From positions 62,001 to 126,000 of the forward strand of contig NZ_SDDX01000004.1 of NCBI RefSeq assembly GCF_004115925.1: 64,000 nt of DNA, in the 5' to 3' direction. A model generated the notes under the pieces. That model did not search any database. It saw only the letters and a list, made by a program, of their open reading frames with translations, and was not told the origin of the DNA. Positions within the stretch are counted from its first letter, which is position 1, and every line of letters begins with the position of its first letter. Position numbers and translations under genes: made by a program. Positions 10,213 through 19,132 of this stretch are shown here, piece by piece. This stretch comes from Lelliottia nimipressuralis. GTDB taxonomy: Bacteria; Pseudomonadota; Gammaproteobacteria; Enterobacterales; Enterobacteriaceae.

Positions 10213-10682
10213 GTGGATGATTCCTGATTAAAAAGCGAAGTTAACTCTTCCGCGCTCGGCTGGAAGGTATTGACGCGGCCTGTTGCCAGCGTGGTGCCGT
10301 CTGCGGCAATGGTGCATTCGAAGCTGCCAAAACGTTCGTCCTGCATCAGCAGCTTCACGCTGATTGTCAGCGCGGAACCCGCCGGAAAGCGCCCCTCGGC
10401 GCACACCAGCTCACGCGCGCCCAGCACCATACCCAGCGCGATACTGCTTTGCCCCTGCTGGTGGCGATGCCAGCCGGACCAGACGCCGACGGTCTGCGCC
10501 ATCAGCTCTAGGGCATACCAGCCGGGCAGATCCCCATCGGCAGTGAGAAAGGGTGCCAGCACGCTCTGAGGGCTGACACGCACGCCACACGCGGCGCTCT
10601 CGTCCATGACGTTCTCCACCGTTTCCAGCAGCAGCATCGGTGCATCGTGGGGCAAATAGTCCACGGGCGATAAATAACTCAT
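10209..10682 (-). CDS. apeP: 3-hydroxyacyl-ACP dehydratase ApeP
   Basis: Hotdog-fold dehydratase of 157 residues. In known APE systems ApeP works with ApeI as the dehydratase pair that makes the conjugated double bonds. Seen: N-terminal LPHDAPMLLLETV, where FabA/FabZ relatives also carry a conserved HR/HD-P, and the central helix region WYALELMAQTVGVWSGWH typical of the family. Coupled to apeO and apeQ by 4-base overlaps. Confidence 0.86.
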   Translation of the reverse strand: MSYLSPVDYLPHDAPMLLLETVENVMDESAACGVRVSPQSVLAPFLTADGDLPGWYALELMAQTVGVWSGWHRHQQGQSSIALGMVLGARELVCAEGRFPAGSALTISVKLLMQDERFGSFECTIAADGTTLATGRVNTFQPSAEELTSLFNQESST

Positions 10683-11848
10683 GACACTCTCCCCAGCAAA
10701 ATGCTGGCGTTGTTGCCGCCAAACGCGAACGAATTAGACAAAATCACCGGTTTTTCCAGCGCGACGGGCTGATGCAGCACGCCGCAGGGCGGCAGGCTCG
10801 GATCGGGTGCATAGCGGGTAAAATCCTGCGCCGGCAGCGGCAGATCGCGGGTCAGGAGCAGCCAGCTGAGTGCGGCTTCCGTAATCCCCGCCGCGCCCAG
10901 CGTGTGGCCGGTCAAATGTTTGGTTGAACTGCACGGAACTGCCTCGCCGAAGAGGTCATGTACCACCTGCGACTCAATCTGGTCGTTCAGCGGCGTCGCC
11001 GTGCCGTGCAGGTTGATATAGCCAATCTCATCCGGCTTCAGGCCCGCTTCGTTAAGCGCCTGGGTGATGGCGCGAATCGCCCCTTCGCCCTGCGGATGTG
11101 GCGCGGAAATGTGGTAAGCATCGCTTGATTCGCCGGTGCCCAGCAGCGCGACGGACTGCGGTTCACGGGTCAGAATCATCAGCGCTGCGCCTTCGCCGAT
11201 AGTGATCCCGCGACGGTCGCGGCCAAACGGCTCGCACAACGTGGTGGAGAGGGATTCGAGGCTGTGGAATCCATTGACCGGCATCCGGCTCAGCGTATCC
11301 GCACCACCAACGATGGCGATATCCGCCAGCCCGGCGTCAATCAGACGGCGGCCGCTGATGATTGCGCGCGCGCTTGAGGAACAGGCAGTAGAGAGCGTAA
11401 ACGCCGGGCCTTCGAGCTTCAGCCAGTTGGCGAGAAAGCGCGACGGATCGCCCAGCTCCTGCTGCGGGTACTGCCAGCGCGTGCTCGCTTCGCCGTTCAG
11501 GGACAGACGCACGTGCTCATCGCCCTCATCCAGCCCCGAGGTGCTGGTGCCGAGTACCACGGCCACGCGGTCATGGCCGAAACGGGCAATCGCCTCGTCA
11601 ACGGCGGGCTGGATCTGCGCCAGGGCAGCCAGCAGCAGCTGATTGTTGCGCGTACGGTGAGCGGCGGCGTGGTCCGGAATCGGCGGCAGTTCGCCCTCGA
11701 CGCCGCCGAGCACGATCTCCTCACCGCCCTGAAGCCAGCCTGCGCGGCTGTGCATGCCCGGTGCGACGCCACGCGCCAGGTTTTCGGCGATCTCGTTGGC
11801 CGAATTACCCAGCGCATTCACCATGCCCACGGCAGAAATATAGATCAT
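10679..11848 (-). CDS. apeO: Beta-ketoacyl-ACP synthase ApeO
   Basis: KAS I/II-type condensing enzyme. ATG 11848, one base after the apeN stop, gives 389 residues beginning MIYISAVGMVNALG, a normal thiolase-fold start; a longer frame to 11944 lies within apeN and is rejected. Triad: C156 (STACSSSARA), H281 (NLHGTATPLND), H315 (LTGHTLGAAG). In the characterised Xenorhabdus system ApeO pairs with the chain-length-factor-like ApeC; the same pairing is inferred here. Confidence 0.9.
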   Translation of the reverse strand: MIYISAVGMVNALGNSANEIAENLARGVAPGMHSRAGWLQGGEEIVLGGVEGELPPIPDHAAAHRTRNNQLLLAALAQIQPAVDEAIARFGHDRVAVVLGTSTSGLDEGDEHVRLSLNGEASTRWQYPQQELGDPSRFLANWLKLEGPAFTLSTACSSSARAIISGRRLIDAGLADIAIVGGADTLSRMPVNGFHSLESLSTTLCEPFGRDRRGITIGEGAALMILTREPQSVALLGTGESSDAYHISAPHPQGEGAIRAITQALNEAGLKPDEIGYINLHGTATPLNDQIESQVVHDLFGEAVPCSSTKHLTGHTLGAAGITEAALSWLLLTRDLPLPAQDFTRYAPDPSLPPCGVLHQPVALEKPVILSNSFAFGGNNASILLGRVS

Positions 11849-11849
11849 C

Positions 11850-12434
11850 TTAGTCACCCAGATATTGAATGGTGATGTGGTAGTTAAAGACGTGCTGTTG
11901 GATGCTGATCGGCTCGCGTTTGCCTTTGCGCTGCAGATAGACAATCTCGGTCACCAGCGTGCCGCTGGCGTTGCGCAGCTCGCGGCGATCGCCCTTATCC
12001 GCAAGCGTCCAGCCCTTCGGCAGCTGCGGCAGCCAGGCGCTGATCGGCCAGTGGCTGAGCATCACATCGGCCAGTACCTGACTGGCGGGCGGCAGTTGCG
12101 GCACGATAATCGACTGCTCGGTGTGGATACCGGTCTTGTCATAGGTGGCGAGAAACAGGCGGATCCCCACCGACGACAGCCCGGCCAGCGTGATTTTATC
12201 CGCGTCGGCGTTGAGCATCACCAGCAGCGATTGCGTCTGGCCGTTGAAGCTGCCGGTCAGTAGTTGCTGAGAATTGACCGCCGGAGAAATCCCCGGCGCG
12301 GGTAGCGTCACCTTGGTACCCGGCTGCAGCCAGGCCTGCGGGCGCGTGCCGTCACTGTTTTGCGTGGAGTGGCTACAGCCTGCCAGCAGCAGAGTCGCCA
12401 TCAGGGCGAGCGCGCGACCAAACGGGATCATCAT
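11850..12434 (-). CDS. apeN: APE cluster lipoprotein ApeN (DUF3261-like)
   Basis: 194-residue predicted lipoprotein. The signal peptide has the lipobox LLAGC (Cys20), then a proline-rich linker and a beta-rich body with IVYLQRKGKREPISIQQ near the C-terminus. No enzymatic motif is seen. Its place between the MMPL exporter gene and ketosynthase genes suggests a part in moving or anchoring the aryl polyene lipid at the outer membrane, by analogy with the LolA/LolB pathway. It starts in ATGATG overlapping the apeM stop. Function is inferred. Confidence 0.8.
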   Translation of the reverse strand: MMIPFGRALALMATLLLAGCSHSTQNSDGTRPQAWLQPGTKVTLPAPGISPAVNSQQLLTGSFNGQTQSLLVMLNADADKITLAGLSSVGIRLFLATYDKTGIHTEQSIIVPQLPPASQVLADVMLSHWPISAWLPQLPKGWTLADKGDRRELRNASGTLVTEIVYLQRKGKREPISIQQHVFNYHITIQYLGD

Positions 12435-14752
12435 CGTTTTCTCTCTCTTTTAGCTGGCATCGCCAGCGGAGCCAGCAGGAAGGCGGTGAAAATACCGCTG
12501 ACCAGCACAATGCCGAAGCTGCTGATCGCCTGCGTGGCGCTAAAGACCAACATGCCGAGGGTCAGTAAGGTGGTCATCATTGCCAGCGTAATCGCCAGCA
12601 TGGAAGTAAGCGGTGTACCGCGCGGATTGCTGAAGAAGAGGGTGTAGTTAATGCCGATCCCCAGCACCAGCACGAGGGCCAGCAGCGAAAACAGATTCAC
12701 CGGATGGCCGGTTACCGCCAGCGCTGCCAGACCACAGCCCAGCGACAGCACCGATGGCACCAGGCTTATCAGCCCCTTACGCCAGCCGAGACGCAGCATT
12801 GCTCCGCAGGCGATCACCGCCAGCGCGACCAACAGCAGGCCCGTCAGCACATTGCGATACAGGGAAAACAAGCTGTCGAAGCTCGCTTTGCGATCCACCC
12901 ACGCCACACCCGGATGCGCTGCCGCCAGTTGACTCAGCGCCGCGCTGTTTTTCACTCCGTCGATCGGCACCAGCACGCCGCTGTGGCCGTCGGGCAGCGT
13001 CAGCCACAGCAGACGCCAGCCTTCACTCGCCGGGCTGGCGAGCCAGGCGTCTGTGGTCACGGGCATGGCGTTCAGATCGGGTGATACGCTCGTCAGCCCC
13101 GCGCCTTGTAAGACTTTCGTCACTGCCGGCGCGGCCTTGTGCAGCAAGACAAGATCGCTTTTCTGTCGCGTCAGCGAGTTCAGGGGGATGGTGCGGAACG
13201 CTTTTATTTCACCGGCTTTTTGCACCTGTGACAGCGCAGGGGTGAAGGCTTCCAGCCGCTCCAGCGTTTGCTGGGCGGAATCACCGTAGACCACAAACCA
13301 TTTCTGATCGACGCTCTGCCCGGTGAGGGCGGTAATAGTTTTCTCCTGCGCCAGAATCGCTTTCGGCAGCGCCTGGAGCTGGGCGATATCGTCATCCACC
13401 CGCAGGCTGGCGATCCCGACCACGGAGACCACGGCCAGCACGACCGGCAGGCCGACGGAGAGCGCCTTGTTGCGCCGCCAGGCGGCCAGCCAGCGCAGCA
13501 TCAGCACCATCGCTGGCACCGGGCGAACAGGCAGCCCACGGCACAGCCACGGATGCCAGAAAATCACTGTCAGGCAGGAGGCGCTCAGCCCCACGGCGGC
13601 AAACACCGCCATCTGACGAATGCCAGGGAACGGGGCGAGCATCATGATGAAGTAAGCCGCCACGGTGGTCAGCAGGGCCAGCAGCAGGGCGTTACGCACT
13701 TTCGCCAGGCTTTGCCACGGCGAATCCTGCGCGCCGTGGACCATCCGTTCGGTCAGGTAATAGAGCGTGTAATCCGCGGAAATCCCGATGATGCTCATGC
13801 TCATCACCAGCGTCATCAGATGCAATTCGCCAAAGATTGTCAGCGTGGCGACGGTTCCGGCCAGTGCGCCGATGCCGATGGAAATCAGGCATAACAGCAG
13901 CGGGCGCAGGGAGCGGAACACCGCCACAATCAGCAAAATCACCCCCAGAAGGGTGGCGACGCCGAGAGTCGAAATATCCTGTTTTGCCTGCTGGCTGGCG
14001 TAGTCGCTGTAAAACACGGTGCCGCGCGATAACAGCTGAGACTGCGGGAAAGCCGTTTTCAACTGGTTTTCCAGACCCTGCAGCGTAGTCACCAGACGGT
14101 GCGTTTGCTGCATATCGAACGACTCGCCCGCCAGCTCGCCGTGCAGCAGATACCAGTAGTTTCCGGCGGCGTCCTGGGTCACCAGCCAGCCGTCCATCAG
14201 CCGCAGTTTTTGGCTGTTTTGCGCCAGCGCCAGCTGCGAACCGCGCATCAGCATCAGCGGGTCGTTTTGCAGCTCTTTGCCGCTGACGCCGGAGAAGGCC
14301 GAGTACAGCTGAGATAAGATCCACTGGGCCTGTGCCTCACCGCCGTTTTGCAGGCGGGCGCGGGTGGCGCTGTCGAGCAGGCCGTTACGGTGCTGCCAGA
14401 AAAATTCGCCCCAGGCTTTTTGGCTGTTGGCATCCATAGGGCCTTTGACCTGGCTGAGGGCGTCCGATTTTTGCAGCAGGGTTAACCACCGTTGAGCCAC
14501 GCGCGGGTCCAGCGTTTTACCGGGGCTGACCAGCCATACCAGCTGACGGTCCAGACGCTGCATAAATCCGTCGTTGAGCGCAGGCGGAATCGCCCCGAGC
14601 GTCTGCTTGGGCAGCATCGCCAGCACGCTGCTGTTGAGTCGCGCGCCGGGCAGCAGCGACAGCAGGACGCCCAGCAGAACCAGGCATACCACACCCCAGA
14701 GCAGCGCCGGGCGCCGGGAGTTACGGTGCGGCAAAGCGTTGGCGTTCGTCAT
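12431..14752 (-). CDS. apeM: MMPL/RND-superfamily exporter ApeM
   Basis: 773-residue inner-membrane transporter of the MMPL (COG4258) type. There is one N-terminal hydrophobic segment (about 14-36), a large periplasmic region, a block of five hydrophobic segments (about 268-410) with SMSIIGISADYTLYYLTERM, a second periplasmic loop, and a second block (about 635-765) with GIGINYTLFF. It is the likely exporter of the APE lipid, analogous to the FlgA-like exporter of xanthomonadin. Starts 32 bases inside apeL and ends overlapping apeN. Confidence 0.9.
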   Translation of the reverse strand: MTNANALPHRNSRRPALLWGVVCLVLLGVLLSLLPGARLNSSVLAMLPKQTLGAIPPALNDGFMQRLDRQLVWLVSPGKTLDPRVAQRWLTLLQKSDALSQVKGPMDANSQKAWGEFFWQHRNGLLDSATRARLQNGGEAQAQWILSQLYSAFSGVSGKELQNDPLMLMRGSQLALAQNSQKLRLMDGWLVTQDAAGNYWYLLHGELAGESFDMQQTHRLVTTLQGLENQLKTAFPQSQLLSRGTVFYSDYASQQAKQDISTLGVATLLGVILLIVAVFRSLRPLLLCLISIGIGALAGTVATLTIFGELHLMTLVMSMSIIGISADYTLYYLTERMVHGAQDSPWQSLAKVRNALLLALLTTVAAYFIMMLAPFPGIRQMAVFAAVGLSASCLTVIFWHPWLCRGLPVRPVPAMVLMLRWLAAWRRNKALSVGLPVVLAVVSVVGIASLRVDDDIAQLQALPKAILAQEKTITALTGQSVDQKWFVVYGDSAQQTLERLEAFTPALSQVQKAGEIKAFRTIPLNSLTRQKSDLVLLHKAAPAVTKVLQGAGLTSVSPDLNAMPVTTDAWLASPASEGWRLLWLTLPDGHSGVLVPIDGVKNSAALSQLAAAHPGVAWVDRKASFDSLFSLYRNVLTGLLLVALAVIACGAMLRLGWRKGLISLVPSVLSLGCGLAALAVTGHPVNLFSLLALVLVLGIGINYTLFFSNPRGTPLTSMLAITLAMMTTLLTLGMLVFSATQAISSFGIVLVSGIFTAFLLAPLAMPAKRERKR

Positions 14753-15326
14753 GAGTCAGGCTGGCGGGCGACAGTTGATGGCGGGAAAGGACGATATCCG
14801 TGCGGTCGCCCTGCTTGTCGTTGAGCTGGATCGACTCCAGATAGGTCGCGCCACCCAGATTCATAGTGGCGAAAATCTTGTCCAGCGGCGTGGTGATGGG
14901 CGTGAGCACCAGCGACCAGCGGCCCGCGCCGAGATCCTTAAAATCAATGCGGAAGTTCTCTTCCAGCACGTGGCGGTCGGCCTGGAACAGGGCGCGCAGC
15001 AGATGGTTAAACTGGAACATCTGCGGGTTGTTATCGGCGGTGATCGTCTGCGGCGGCTGGCCGTTGATCGCCTGCACCATGCGTTTGTCGTCCAGCAGCA
15101 GGGTCATCGGGAACGGGGCTTTCTGATCCCACAGCAGACCGTCGTCGCGGGCGATCAGCATTTCGCCCTGCGAGCGCAGCGGCTGCGGCAGGTCTTTGAT
15201 GGTGCGGGTCTGCTCGAAATGCGCGCGCACCACGGGCTGCTCGGTAAAGCGCTGCTGCAGTTCATCGAGCGTAACCGCGCTGACCAGCGGGCTGACCAGC
15301 AGCGCCAGCAATGGCAACCATTTCAT
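14721..15326 (-). CDS. apeL: LolA-like outer-membrane lipoprotein carrier ApeL
   Basis: 201 residues with a signal peptide (MKWLPLLALLVSPLVSA). The LolA-like body has LDELQQRFTEQPVVRAHFEQTR, where LolA relatives carry the same F-Q-T/R pattern, and LLWDQKAPFPMTLLL. LolA proteins carry lipidated cargo across the periplasm; next to the exporter ApeM this points to periplasmic shuttling of the APE lipid. There is no lipobox, so it is predicted to be soluble in the periplasm. It starts in an ATGA overlap with apeK. Confidence 0.87.
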   Translation of the reverse strand: MKWLPLLALLVSPLVSAVTLDELQQRFTEQPVVRAHFEQTRTIKDLPQPLRSQGEMLIARDDGLLWDQKAPFPMTLLLDDKRMVQAINGQPPQTITADNNPQMFQFNHLLRALFQADRHVLEENFRIDFKDLGAGRWSLVLTPITTPLDKIFATMNLGGATYLESIQLNDKQGDRTDIVLSRHQLSPASLTHDERQRFAAP

Positions 15327-15745
15327 GGCGTAACTCCCATTCGTTCAAACAAAATTGCCGGGCTGACGAAACACAACTCCTGGCTGCTCTCTTCCACGGC
15401 CACCTGGATGGTGTACCCGGTGGTGGTTCGCTTTCCGGTTTCGGCGTCGAAAATCTGGTAGGCGATACGCAGACGGTTTTCAAACTCTTCGATGTGCGCC
15501 CGGACGCGGATGCGCTGTTCGAATTTCACCGCATCGCGGTACTTCACCCGCGTATCGACCACTGGCCAGACGTAGCCGGATTCCTTCATCTGCCGATAGC
15601 CATAATCAAACTGGTTGAGTAGCGCCTCGCGGGCGATCTCAAAGTAGCGGAAATAGTTACCGTGCCAGACCACGCCCATCATATCCACGTCGTGGAAAGG
15701 GACGGTCAGCTCGACGTCAGTCGTAAAACGGGGATCGGTCAGCAC
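15323..15745 (-). CDS. apeK: Acyl thioesterase ApeK (4HBT hotdog)
   Basis: 140-residue thioesterase of the 4-hydroxybenzoyl-CoA thioesterase type, with the signature VPFHDVDMMGVVWHGNYFRYFE, including the catalytic Asp and the HGNY loop. It probably releases or edits acyl chains on the ACP. GTG 15745 is chosen because a GGAG lies about 8 bases upstream, just after the apeJ stop at 15749. Coupled to apeL by ATGA. Confidence 0.88.
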   Translation of the reverse strand: MLTDPRFTTDVELTVPFHDVDMMGVVWHGNYFRYFEIAREALLNQFDYGYRQMKESGYVWPVVDTRVKYRDAVKFEQRIRVRAHIEEFENRLRIAYQIFDAETGKRTTTGYTIQVAVEESSQELCFVSPAILFERMGVTP

Positions 15746-15748
15746 CCT

Positions 15749-17440
15749 TTACTCCTTCTCTTTGGCATCCGGCAGATGCCAGAAATCGAAAAAATTAAAC
15801 CAGTCGAGCGGCGACATGAGCGCGTAATGCTCGAGGCGTTGTGCATAGCGATCAACGGCCTGCTGCAACGCCTGCTGGCGCTCGCCGCGCGGCAGTAGCA
15901 GCGGATCGGCAAAGGTTTCGCAGTGAATGTGCAGCTTCTCCTGCTGGCGCAGTGCGAAAATCAGTGCCACCGGGCAGCGCAGAATAGAGGCGAGAATAAA
16001 CGGCCCCTGCGGGAACGGAGCCTGTTTTCCCATAAATTCGCTCCAGATCACGCGCCACTCGCCGCCGCGCTGTGGATTGACGGCGATGCGATCGCCGACG
16101 ATCGCCACCCATTCACCGCGATCGAGCTTCTCTTTCAGGGCGATGGCGGTCTCCGGCCCGATATCGGTGACGGGCATCAGGTTCAGCCCGGCCTGGGGGG
16201 CCATCTCCTGCATGATCTGTTTAAAGCGCTGGGCGTTATCGCTGAACACCAGCGCGTTGATGGTTTTGCTGCCGTCGAGTTGCGCCAGCGCGCGGCAGGC
16301 TTCGACATCGCCGAGATGCGAGGCCAGCAGCAGCTTGCCCTGTGGGGCCTCTACGTTCAGCGCTTCGCGCGCGCCGGGCGCAAAGACCACATCCCGGTTC
16401 ATCTCCAGCTCGCCGCGCCAGCCCGCGACTTTATCCAGCATCGAATTGCCGAAGCGCATAAAGTGGAAAAAGCTGTTACAGCGCGGCGGCAGCGGGCGGT
16501 TTTGTGCGTGAAGCACGTCAGCCACGCGCGCCAGCCACTGCCGCGACGCCTGTCGCGCCGGGCGGGCGACCAGCCAGTAAACGCCGATCACTGGCCACAG
16601 CAGCAGGCTGAAGGCACGGCGTCCAAAAAGCTGCCAGACGCGTAGCATCAGGCGCATGCCCCACAGCCCTTTTACTTCCTGCTGCTCGGCCCAGTGCTCG
16701 CGACGGCGACGCAGCAGAAGCGAAGGCATACGCGGCAGCATGCCGAAGAACAGGCGGGTGTGCATCAGGGAGATGCGGACGTTGTCTTTCAGGGCATCGA
16801 AATGGGACAGGCCATCGTGGGGATAGGTCACCCGCGTCGGCACAAAGTAGCTGGTGTTGCCCTGCCAGTAGAGGCGGACCATCACTTCCGTATCAAAATC
16901 CATCCGCTTGCCGAGGGTGGCGTGTTCTGCCAGTTTCAGCGTGGGGCCCACGGGATAGACGCGGAACCCGCACATGCTGTCTTTCAGCTGCAGCGACAGG
17001 GTTTCGATCCACACCCAGACGTGGGTGATCCAACGGCCATAGAGGCGCGAGCGGGGGATCGAATCATCATAAATGGGCTGGCCGGAGATCAGCGCATCCG
17101 GGTGGCGTTCGGCCAGCGCTAACAGTTGCGGAATATCTTCAATGGCGTGCTGTCCGTCGGCATCCACCTGCACCGCGTGGGTAAACCCTGCGCGGGAAGC
17201 CGCCTCCAGCCCACGGATGACCGCCGTGCCTTTGCCGGCATTTTCCGGCAACCGGATAAGTGTGATCTGTGGATAGGCACCCGCCAGGCGTTCCAGCTCC
17301 AGGCGGGTGCGCTCGTCACTGCCGTCATCGACGATCAGGCACGGCAGCGCGCACGATTCCAGCCGCGACAGCACGCTCGCCATCATCGCGCCGTGGTTGT
17401 AGCAGGGGATCAGCACGCAGGGGCGGAACGTCAGCGACAT
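15749..17440 (-). CDS. apeJ: Glycosyltransferase-acyltransferase fusion ApeJ
   Basis: 563 residues with two domains. Residues about 6-240 form a GT2 glycosyltransferase (CVLIPCYNHGAMM, LIVDDGSDERT, QVDADGQHAIEDI, and SMCGFRVYP). Residues about 265-555 resemble the LpxL/HtrB-type lysophospholipid acyltransferase family: FFHFMRFG..MLDKVAGW, the HX4(D/E) motif SHLGDVEACR, and GDRIAV with an Asp-Arg pair. It is a good candidate to add a sugar and link the polyene to a glycolipid anchor. It overlaps apeI by 10 bases. Confidence 0.88.
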   Translation of the reverse strand: MSLTFRPCVLIPCYNHGAMMASVLSRLESCALPCLIVDDGSDERTRLELERLAGAYPQITLIRLPENAGKGTAVIRGLEAASRAGFTHAVQVDADGQHAIEDIPQLLALAERHPDALISGQPIYDDSIPRSRLYGRWITHVWVWIETLSLQLKDSMCGFRVYPVGPTLKLAEHATLGKRMDFDTEVMVRLYWQGNTSYFVPTRVTYPHDGLSHFDALKDNVRISLMHTRLFFGMLPRMPSLLLRRRREHWAEQQEVKGLWGMRLMLRVWQLFGRRAFSLLLWPVIGVYWLVARPARQASRQWLARVADVLHAQNRPLPPRCNSFFHFMRFGNSMLDKVAGWRGELEMNRDVVFAPGAREALNVEAPQGKLLLASHLGDVEACRALAQLDGSKTINALVFSDNAQRFKQIMQEMAPQAGLNLMPVTDIGPETAIALKEKLDRGEWVAIVGDRIAVNPQRGGEWRVIWSEFMGKQAPFPQGPFILASILRCPVALIFALRQQEKLHIHCETFADPLLLPRGERQQALQQAVDRYAQRLEHYALMSPLDWFNFFDFWHLPDAKEKE

Positions 17441-17784
17441 AACCGGATCTTCCCGCTGCTGGCGGTGTGGCGCGCGTCGCCGTCGTGACGCTGATAGCTA
17501 AAGGTGAGGATCTGGCGTTCGGCATTCCAGTTGAGCGTCAGCGTGACGGTGGCATCCGGCAGCAGCGGCGCCTGAAACTTCACATTCTGAATGCTGTGAA
17601 AACGGTATTCCGGAGCCAGCAGCGTGGTGGCGTAGTGCATCACCCAGTCGAGCTGTGCGACGCCCGGCAGCAGCGGCTGTACGGCAAAATGGCCCTGGAA
17701 CCAGAACAGCATCGGGTCGAGATGCAGGACAATCTCAAGATTCTGTGGCTGCGACTGGTGGCGCTCGATTTCATGGATTTTCAT
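17431..17784 (-). CDS. apeI: 3-hydroxyacyl-ACP dehydratase ApeI
   Basis: FabZ-like hotdog dehydratase of 117 residues. The motif FQGHFAVQPLLPGVAQLDWV holds catalytic H32 and the family LPGV. ATG 17784 has AGGAG 7 bases upstream and gives MKIHEIERH; the longer frame to 17814 is inside apeH and was dropped. It overlaps apeH by 14 bases and apeJ by 10. In characterised systems ApeI and ApeP dehydrate the growing polyene. Confidence 0.9.
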   Translation of the reverse strand: MKIHEIERHQSQPQNLEIVLHLDPMLFWFQGHFAVQPLLPGVAQLDWVMHYATTLLAPEYRFHSIQNVKFQAPLLPDATVTLTLNWNAERQILTFSYQRHDGDARHTASSGKIRLCR

Positions 17785-19132
17785 GAAATAACTCCTGTAA
17801 CTGTGCATAGACACGCTTGTTCATGCTGTTGACGGGCATCTCATCGATGATCCTCCAGTAGCGCGGCACGGCGACCGGCTCAAGCCACGGCAGCAGGGCG
17901 CGGCGCCAGGCAAACTCCTGCGCTTTATTGCCCTGCTGATGCAGACGCTGACGCGCGTCGTCGTTGAGCACCAGCAGTACGCCGATACCCTGGCGACCCC
18001 CGCGTGTGACGGGCAGAGCGGCGACTTCGCGAATGCCGTCCAGCGTCAGCAGACGCTGCTCAATTTCATTGAGCGAAACGCGCTTCTCTTCGATTTTGAC
18101 CACCCGGCCACGGCGACCGGCGATGCTGAACGTCCCGTTATCCTCAAAGTGCAGGATATCGTCGAGCGGTAGGCCTTCGGCCTCGTGGATCAGCGGCGAG
18201 GTGACATGGCAGGTCTCCCCTTCGTGACGGAAATGCACGCCGGGGAACGGAAGCCACGGAATCGACGCCTCCTGACGATGCCGCCAGGCCAGAATGCCGG
18301 TCTCAGTGCTGCCGTAAATTTCATCCGGCCAGACGTTCATCCAGCGATGCGTGGCGGTGACATCATCCCACGGCAGCATACCGCCCGCAGAGAGCAGCAT
18401 CGCCACGGGCGGCGGCGCAAGCTGAGTGTCGAGACGCTTCAGAAACGCCGGACTGCTGATAAATACGTAGCGCCGGTCATGGGGCAGCGCCGCCAGCTGT
18501 TCGGCGTAGTAGAGCATCGCCGCGTGCAGCGGCAGCCCCTGCGACAGGGGTAAAAAGATGCGGAACGTCAGGCCGTACAAATGCTGCGGCACCACGGAGG
18601 CGACAATACTGCCGCCCGTCAGACGCTCGCCAAAACGGTCGGCCAGCAGGCTAGCTTCGCGATCGAGGCGGGCGACAGGCTTTATGATGCGCCGCGGTGC
18701 GCCGGTCGAGCCGGAGGTGAACAGCTCGACAAAACTGTCTTCGCCAATCGGCGGCAACGGCGTAAAGGCGTCTGCGCTGCGACGGGCTGAATTCACCACG
18801 ATCAGACGGCCCTGATAGCTCAGGGTTTGATCGCTCAGCACGCCGCTGAACAGTGCGCGCTGCTCTTCAAGCAGCGACACGCGGCTATGGCCGGGGATCA
18901 CCGGCGTTTTTCCCGCATGCAGCGTCGAGAGCAGGGCGACGATAAACAGGTAGCTGTTTTCAAAGCACAGCGCCCAGCGCTCGCCCTCCTGCTGACGGAG
19001 CATGTTGGTCAGGGAGGAGACGTCGTGACGGAGCTGCCCGAGTGTCCAGGTGTGATCGTCAAGCCAGGCGATCGGCGTATCATCCGGGCGCGGCGCGTTC
19101 AGCCACTGCCCCAGAGGAAGGGGTTTAGTCAT
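17771..19132 (-). CDS. apeH: Acyl/aryl-ACP AMP-ligase ApeH
   Basis: ANL-superfamily adenylate-forming enzyme of 453 residues. It is thought to activate the aryl starter (4-hydroxybenzoate-type) and load it on an APE carrier protein. Seen: the P-loop-like VELFTSGSTGAPRRI, YGSTETGILAWR, and the hinge/C-terminal region FSIAGRRGRVVKIEEKRVSLNEIE. The ATG at 19132 lies in an 8-base overlap with the apeG stop; a GTG at 19141 was rejected as it adds an unmatched MKH. Substrate assignment is by family, not by motif. Confidence 0.9.
   Translation of the reverse strand: MTKPLPLGQWLNAPRPDDTPIAWLDDHTWTLGQLRHDVSSLTNMLRQQEGERWALCFENSYLFIVALLSTLHAGKTPVIPGHSRVSLLEEQRALFSGVLSDQTLSYQGRLIVVNSARRSADAFTPLPPIGEDSFVELFTSGSTGAPRRIIKPVARLDREASLLADRFGERLTGGSIVASVVPQHLYGLTFRIFLPLSQGLPLHAAMLYYAEQLAALPHDRRYVFISSPAFLKRLDTQLAPPPVAMLLSAGGMLPWDDVTATHRWMNVWPDEIYGSTETGILAWRHRQEASIPWLPFPGVHFRHEGETCHVTSPLIHEAEGLPLDDILHFEDNGTFSIAGRRGRVVKIEEKRVSLNEIEQRLLTLDGIREVAALPVTRGGRQGIGVLLVLNDDARQRLHQQGNKAQEFAWRRALLPWLEPVAVPRYWRIIDEMPVNSMNKRVYAQLQELFHENP

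Noticed and set aside
13268..13894. 208-codon plus-strand frame inside apeM
   Set aside because: His/Gln/Arg-rich translation typical of the antisense frame of a GC-rich membrane protein gene; fully covered by apeM.
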